The notes beneath the pieces were generated by a model. It was not told where the DNA came from. It was given only the letters and a program-made list of their open reading frames with translations, and did not search any database. Below are positions 43,341-47,065 of a stretch of DNA of 47,065 nucleotides, in pieces; the stretch's first letter is position 1, and the number at the start of each line of letters is the position of its first letter. The stretch comes from Lentisphaerota bacterium (GTDB lineage Bacteria > Verrucomicrobiota > Kiritimatiellia > CAIQIC01 > Lenti-01): the NCBI GenBank assembly GCA_012514035.1, contig JAAZBB010000004.1, positions 1-47,065 on the forward strand, given 5' to 3'. Both the position numbers and the translations under genes were made by a program.

Positions 43341-44789
43341 CTACTTCCGCTTGTGCGCGGGGGGAATCCCGAGCTGTTCGCGATACTTGGCCACGGTCCG
43401 CCGCGCCAGGGGCACCCCCTGCGCTTTCAATTTGTCCGCGATGACCTGATCCGACAGCGGCTTGCGGATGTCCTCATGGGCAATCAGCTTTGCCACGGCC
43501 TCCTTGGCCGCTGCCGTCGAAATGCTGCCGCCGTCCGCCGTTGGCAATCCTGCCGTGAAGAAAAAACGCAGCTCGAACACGCCCTGCGGCGTGCGTACGT
43601 ATTTTCCGGAAACCGCCCGTCCGACAGTTGTCTCATGCACGCCCAGCCGTTCCGCCAGCGTACTCATGGTCATCGGCTTCAGCCGCGAGATCCCGTGCTC
43701 GAAAAACTCCGCCTGTGTTTCGGCAATCGCTGCGGCGATTTTCCGGATGGTCTCCCGCCGCTGGTGCAGGCTGTCCAGCACGAACCGGCCCGAGCGCACC
43801 ATGTCGGCCAGGTACTTGCGGGCTTCCTCCGCCGTTTCCGGATCCTCCAGCATCGCCTCGTATTCCGCACTGATCCGCAGCCGCGGCAGGGCGTCCCGCC
43901 GCATGTCCGCCACGAAAGCCCCCTCGGCCGTCCGGCGGATTTCCACTTCCGGAGTCACATAGACCGCCGGGGGCGCGGAAAACTTCGCCCCCGGCTTCGG
44001 ATCCAGCAGCGAAATCCGCTTCAGGGCCTCCGCCGTTTCGGCCTCGGTCAGCCCCGCTGCTTTCGCCAGTTCCGGTACCCGGTCTTGCCCCAGGGCTTCC
44101 AGATGCCCCTGCACCAGCCGAACCGCCGGCGCATCCGGCCCAGCCCCGGACCGGCGCAGTTGAATCAGCAGGCATTCCTTCAGGTCCCGCGCCGCCACCC
44201 CCGGCGGATCGAATTCCTGCACCACTGCCAGGGCCTCCTTCACCGCGGGCTCCGGCACCCCCGCCTCGCGCACGATCTCCGCCACATCCGCCGCCAGCCA
44301 GCCGTTCTCGTCCACGTTGCCGATGATGAACTCCCCGGCCTTTTTCGCCGCCTCCCCCAGACCCGATTCATTCAACTGCTCCTCCAGATGCGCATGCAGC
44401 GAGGGCGGCGCCGTGATGGAATCCAGGAAGTACTTGCGCTTCTCCTCCGCCTCCGCCGTGGGCGGCGGCAGTCCCGGCGCCGCCTCCAGCGGCCGTGGTT
44501 CGAGCATTTTTTCCAGCGCGTCGATTTCCCGGCCGAAGTCATCCGGCTCGAAATCGTTCTCCTGGTCCACGTCATCGAAAGCCGCCGCCGTCAGCGGTTC
44601 CGCCATCGGCAGCGTCGCTTCCCCTTCTCCCTGCTTCTCTTCCAGAACCGGATTTCGTTCCAATTCCGTCCGTATCAGTTCGCGCAATTCCGGCCACGGC
44701 GCTTGTAGGAAACGCAACGCCTGGATCATGCGCGGAGCCAGTTTCATCTCCTGACGCATCTGCTGGTTCTGGAACAGGCCTTGTTTCAT
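43341..44789 (-). CDS. rpoN: RNA polymerase sigma-54 factor
   Basis: 482 residues. Region I is glutamine/leucine-rich (LFQNQQMRQEMKLAPRMIQAL); region II is acidic (about 60-120); region III carries the core-binding part and the HTH with STLAERLGVHETTVGRAVSGKY. The RpoN box ARRTVAKYREQL is near the C-terminus. It directs transcription at GG/GC (-24/-12) promoters with activator ATPases. Upstream lie two TTAATTAA palindromes (44884-44897 and 44957-44974), so its expression may belong to the double-ArsR regulon. AAAGG is about seven bases before the ATG. Confidence 0.95.
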   Translation of the reverse strand: MKQGLFQNQQMRQEMKLAPRMIQALRFLQAPWPELRELIRTELERNPVLEEKQGEGEATLPMAEPLTAAAFDDVDQENDFEPDDFGREIDALEKMLEPRPLEAAPGLPPPTAEAEEKRKYFLDSITAPPSLHAHLEEQLNESGLGEAAKKAGEFIIGNVDENGWLAADVAEIVREAGVPEPAVKEALAVVQEFDPPGVAARDLKECLLIQLRRSGAGPDAPAVRLVQGHLEALGQDRVPELAKAAGLTEAETAEALKRISLLDPKPGAKFSAPPAVYVTPEVEIRRTAEGAFVADMRRDALPRLRISAEYEAMLEDPETAEEARKYLADMVRSGRFVLDSLHQRRETIRKIAAAIAETQAEFFEHGISRLKPMTMSTLAERLGVHETTVGRAVSGKYVRTPQGVFELRFFFTAGLPTADGGSISTAAAKEAVAKLIAHEDIRKPLSDQVIADKLKAQGVPLARRTVAKYREQLGIPPAHKRK

Positions 44790-44883
44790 TCCAGCCTTTT
44801 CTACACCATTTTATTCCCCCTGCCCAGCTTACTGCATCCTCCACCCCGGCCCCCTCGTTTTCGCCTCGGCCGAAATGACCGGA

Positions 44884-44897
44884 CTTAATTAACTATG
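44884..44897. promoter_or_regulatory. TTAATTAA palindrome C1, half-degenerate
   Basis: CTTAATTAACTATG has the TTAATTAA core and one complete arm, 95 bases upstream of the rpoN start. It is 77 bp (centre to centre) from palindrome C2. Confidence 0.6.
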
Positions 44898-44956
44898 AAG
44901 AGATCATATCCAGAAAATTTCCACTGATTATTTTTTTGTTAAACTCGAAATGAATG

Positions 44957-44974
44957 CATAGTTAATTAACTATG
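44957..44974. promoter_or_regulatory. TTAATTAA palindrome C2 upstream of rpoN
   Basis: CATAGTTAATTAACTATG is a perfect 18-bp palindrome with the same centre and outer CAT/ATG ends as palindromes A1 and B1 but different middle bases. Confidence 0.7.
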
Positions 44975-45015
44975 GTTATTTCATTTGGGCACCAGATCCT
45001 GCCCTGTCCTGGAAT

Positions 45016-46056
45016 TCAAGCCCCCTGCCGTCGACCCGAAGCCAAAACCGCATCCACCCGTTTGAGGAGGGTCGCCGCGTCCACCCGCTCCTCCAGGGTG
45101 CGCGCCAGCACCCCGAATCCACGAAATCCGCGCAGGTATCGTACGAGGTGCGGCCGCAGCACCAGGCACGCCGTCAATTCCGCCCCGAGTTTCAACTCCC
45201 GTTTCCCGCGCCGGGCCATCAGTTCCAATTCACGCCGCAGATGTTCATGGATTGCCGCTCGAACTTCAGCGATTTCAGGCCGGCGGGGTTCGCGTTCCGC
45301 CGCCAGGTTCCGGATGTCCCGAAACAGCCACGGATTGCCTAACGCGACGCGGCCAATCATCACGCCCCCCACCCCGGTCTCCCGCACCATCCGGAAGACA
45401 TCCGCCGCCACTTTTACCCCGCCGTTGCCGATCACCGGAATCCGGCGCGCACGCTGCACCTCGGCGATCAGGTTCCAGTCCGACGGCCCCGCATGCCGGA
45501 CGCTGGCCACCCGCCCATGTACGAAAATCGCCTCCGCACCCGCCTCCTCCACCCCCGCCGTCGTTTCCAGCACATTGACCGAATCCGCATCCCACCCGAT
45601 GCGGGTCTTGACCGTCACCGGCAGCGTCCCGGCGACCGCCGCCTTCACCTGCCGGGTAATCTCCGCCATTTTCGCCGGATCGCGCATCAGCCCCGCCCCG
45701 TCACCCCGGTTGCGAATCTTTGGCATCGGGCAGCCAGCGTTGATATCCAGGAAGTCAAACCGCTTCAGGTCCGCGACCATGGCGGCCGCCTCGGCCATCA
45801 CGCCGGGGTCGGAACCATAGATTTGCGCACCGATGGGTTGTTCGTCCTCCCACGTGTCCAGAAAGTGTTCGGTACGCAGATGGTGCCGGATCAGCCCGTG
45901 TGCACTCACCATCTCGGTCACCACCGCCCCGCAGCCCTGTTCAAGGCACAGCGACCGGAACGCCCCGTCGGTATATCCCGCCATGGGCGCAAGAAACACC
46001 GGCCAATCCACACGGAGCGACCCGATGTTCAGCGGTTGGAACACGAATCCAGACAT
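45016..46056 (-). CDS. dusB: tRNA-dihydrouridine synthase (DusB-like)
   Basis: 346 residues. An FMN-dependent TIM barrel enzyme that reduces uridine to dihydrouridine in tRNA D-loops with NADPH. Motifs: LAPMAGYTDGAFR, GAQIYGSDP, the catalytic cysteine in DINAGCPMPKI, HGR, IPVIGNGGV and GVMIGRVALGNPWLF. A C-terminal helical domain follows. The start at 46056 has AGGA eight bases upstream; the longer frame to 46083 is rejected because it runs into the TTTTCCAC palindrome. It lies upstream of rpoN on the same strand, with a 226-bp AT-rich control region between. Confidence 0.93.
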   Translation of the reverse strand: MSGFVFQPLNIGSLRVDWPVFLAPMAGYTDGAFRSLCLEQGCGAVVTEMVSAHGLIRHHLRTEHFLDTWEDEQPIGAQIYGSDPGVMAEAAAMVADLKRFDFLDINAGCPMPKIRNRGDGAGLMRDPAKMAEITRQVKAAVAGTLPVTVKTRIGWDADSVNVLETTAGVEEAGAEAIFVHGRVASVRHAGPSDWNLIAEVQRARRIPVIGNGGVKVAADVFRMVRETGVGGVMIGRVALGNPWLFRDIRNLAAEREPRRPEIAEVRAAIHEHLRRELELMARRGKRELKLGAELTACLVLRPHLVRYLRGFRGFGVLARTLEERVDAATLLKRVDAVLASGRRQGA

Positions 46057-46075
46057 GCCCCGCATCCTACGGCAG

Positions 46076-46094
46076 TTTTCCACGCAATGGAAAA
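46076..46094. repeat. TTTTCCA/TGGAAAA palindrome upstream of dusB
   Basis: TTTTCCACGCAATGGAAAA, a relative of the palindromes at 13928 and 32405-32470, 20 bases upstream of the dusB start. Confidence 0.65.
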
Positions 46095-46182
46095 ACTATT
46101 CGGGAGTTGCCGCCGGACCCATCCTCGTGGGGGGAGACGCATTTCGGCTTTTTCCCCCTTGACCCATTTGACGGGCATGCGA

Positions 46183-46345
46183 TAGCCTGACGCCACCGCT
46201 ACCGGACACGGTGCTAAGGAGCGAACGAATGGGCATACAGCAAACCGTGGGAACTGACCGAGCCAGGCAGGTTACCCCTAGGCGGTCCAGGACGGCGGGC
46301 GACCGGCCCTAGGAGCCCCAAGCCCACAGCTTGACACATATCACG
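46183..46345 (+). ncRNA. Candidate structured RNA or short leader ORF, unassigned
   Basis: Compact, non-repetitive sequence with strong pairing: CCTAGGCGGTC with GACCGGCCCTAGG (about 46277-46315) and an outer GTGGG/CCCAC pairing. A 27-residue ORF beginning MGIQQTVGTDRARQ at 46229, with AAGGAGCG just upstream, covers the same ground. I do not recognise it as tRNA, SRP RNA, RNase P, tmRNA or a known riboswitch. Either the RNA fold or the short ORF could be the function; this is low confidence. Confidence 0.3.
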
Positions 46346-46364
46346 GCCCCCCACCTAGCCATGC

Positions 46365-46464
46365 TATGCGTCAATTCCTGCACTTATCTCGCTGCTGCGC
46401 AATGACTATATTGAAGGAATCAAAGGAATACACCTGCGTCGACCCCTGCTATGGCTGACGCATA
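46365..46464. repeat. Inverted repeat TATGCGTCA / TGACGCATA ahead of the orphan gene
   Basis: Nine-base perfect arms at 46365-46373 and 46456-46464 bracket 82 bp, 23 bases upstream of the orphan membrane protein gene. It could be an operator pair or the trace of an insertion. Confidence 0.4.
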
Positions 46465-46486
46465 ATACTATGTTCAGCCATAAAAT

Positions 46487-46843
46487 ATGAAAACATTACT
46501 GATCACCTGCGTGAAAGTATTGCTAATTACCGTAAATCTCGTCGCCGCGATATATGCCATGGCATTAATGCGCCCCATTTACAGGATCCCGATAATTACG
46601 GCATTCGGCCTTTACGATGGGTTACAGGAAAACCAGTTGATTGACACAAACAGGTTTAAAACCGTGTTTCCTGGCGAGACGCTGACGGGTGATTCCCGCT
46701 ATGAAGTTCCGCTGCGACTCATCCGCGATAAGATACATCCATGGAAACACCAGTATATAATTGCCAGCATATTCGCATTTAATGCCTTGGCAATTGGGCT
46801 CTACTTACCAAGAAAACATCGGGCCGAACAAAGTAGGGATTAG
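46487..46843 (+). CDS. Small membrane protein of unknown function in an AT-rich island
   Basis: 118 residues with membrane helices near 5-28 (LITCVKVLLITVNLVAAIYAM) and 88-107 (YIIASIFAFNALAIGLYL), separated by a polar loop with NRFKTVFPGETLTGDSRYEVP. The C-terminus is basic (PRKHRAEQSRD). I do not recognise it. Its base composition is much more AT-rich than the surrounding genes, which suggests recent transfer. No ribosome site is visible before the ATG. It has no same-strand partner within the window. Confidence 0.6.
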   Translation: MKTLLITCVKVLLITVNLVAAIYAMALMRPIYRIPIITAFGLYDGLQENQLIDTNRFKTVFPGETLTGDSRYEVPLRLIRDKIHPWKHQYIIASIFAFNALAIGLYLPRKHRAEQSRD

Positions 46844-47065
46844 TAGCGTGCGAAGCCACGCTGCAATCCCGGGTTGAACAAGCCCGGCGGGGGCGCATGT
46901 ATTTTGCTCTTGGGGCGGGAGCCCGGAGCGGGCGGTCAGGATGGCCGGAGGGAGGAGGCGGGGGCGGAGCGGATGCGCGAGGCATCGCGATCGGGGCGGA
47001 CTGGGACGTTTGGCGCATGCTGGGGGCGAGGCGTCGGTGCGAATGCCGGCGGATTTCCGCCATCG
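46844..47065. other. GC-rich right edge without a gene
   Basis: Very GC-rich sequence. A minus-strand open frame runs through it but is low-complexity (proline/arginine), with no domain or start support. Nothing else is seen. Confidence 0.4.

Noticed and set aside
46779..47063. Minus-strand proline/arginine-rich frame at the right edge
   Set aside because: Low complexity typical of chance frames in very GC-rich DNA, and it overlaps the orphan membrane gene.

Overview
The window is about 47 kb of GC-rich bacterial DNA with broken by short AT-rich control regions. Several features point to the PVC group, most likely Kiritimatiellota or a close Verrucomicrobia relative: a 719-residue GreA-type factor of the long, Chlamydia-like form; two very large secreted proteins whose C-terminal regions follow the 'DxDxDG plus rough beta-strand' style common there; a regulator with two ArsR-type winged helices; and a BspA-like leucine-rich repeat relic. 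This placement is an inference, because no rRNA or tRNA gene is visible.

Layout. 1-1255: leader-distal part of a type I-C-like CRISPR array (19 repeats, the last degenerate) whose end touches the stop codon of a decayed polar amino acid ABC importer (1250-2551; ATPase and permease broken, binding protein at 2571-3353 intact). 3468-9902: giant secreted Calx-beta protein with an endonuclease I domain. 9903-10802: geneless, with paired TTAATTAA palindromes, a diverged repeat pair and a nested inverted repeat. 10803-16073: minus-strand membrane and envelope genes (phytol/dolichol kinase-like protein with a cysteine-rich partner, DUF1648 protein, duplicated Ig-like protein, sodium:solute symporter with its small partner). 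16422-22205: giant CotH/lamin-tail/InlB-like/beta-helix surface protein. 22464-25870: double-ArsR regulator with palindromes at its own promoter, GtrA-like protein and long GreA. 25949-26350: transposase remnant. 26472-30581: pckG, moaD and leuA, the last with a complete transcription attenuator. 30676-32885: peptide-type ABC permeases. 32958-33990: broken leucine-rich repeat gene. 33996-36209: aroK, zinc-ribbon/EIIA fusion, AlkD. 36206-42248: RND efflux operon. 42281-46056: class IV aminotransferase, rpoN, dusB. 46057-47065: an AT-rich island with a possible structured RNA and an orphan membrane protein.

How it works together. Most minus-strand genes are tightly packed with ATGA overlaps (for example outer membrane factor, fusion protein, RND pump, PG0541-like protein and AlkD), so they are probably translated as coupled units. 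Two regulatory layers stand out. First, a leucine-codon leader peptide with four alternating 7-nt arms controls leuA. Second, three loci carry pairs of TTAATTAA-centred palindromes 76-88 bp apart: next to the double-ArsR gene, upstream of rpoN, and upstream of the giant nuclease gene. They look like operators of one regulon. A third dispersed motif, a TTTTCCAC/GTGGAAAA palindrome, occurs between genes and also inside the coding sequence of an ABC permease.
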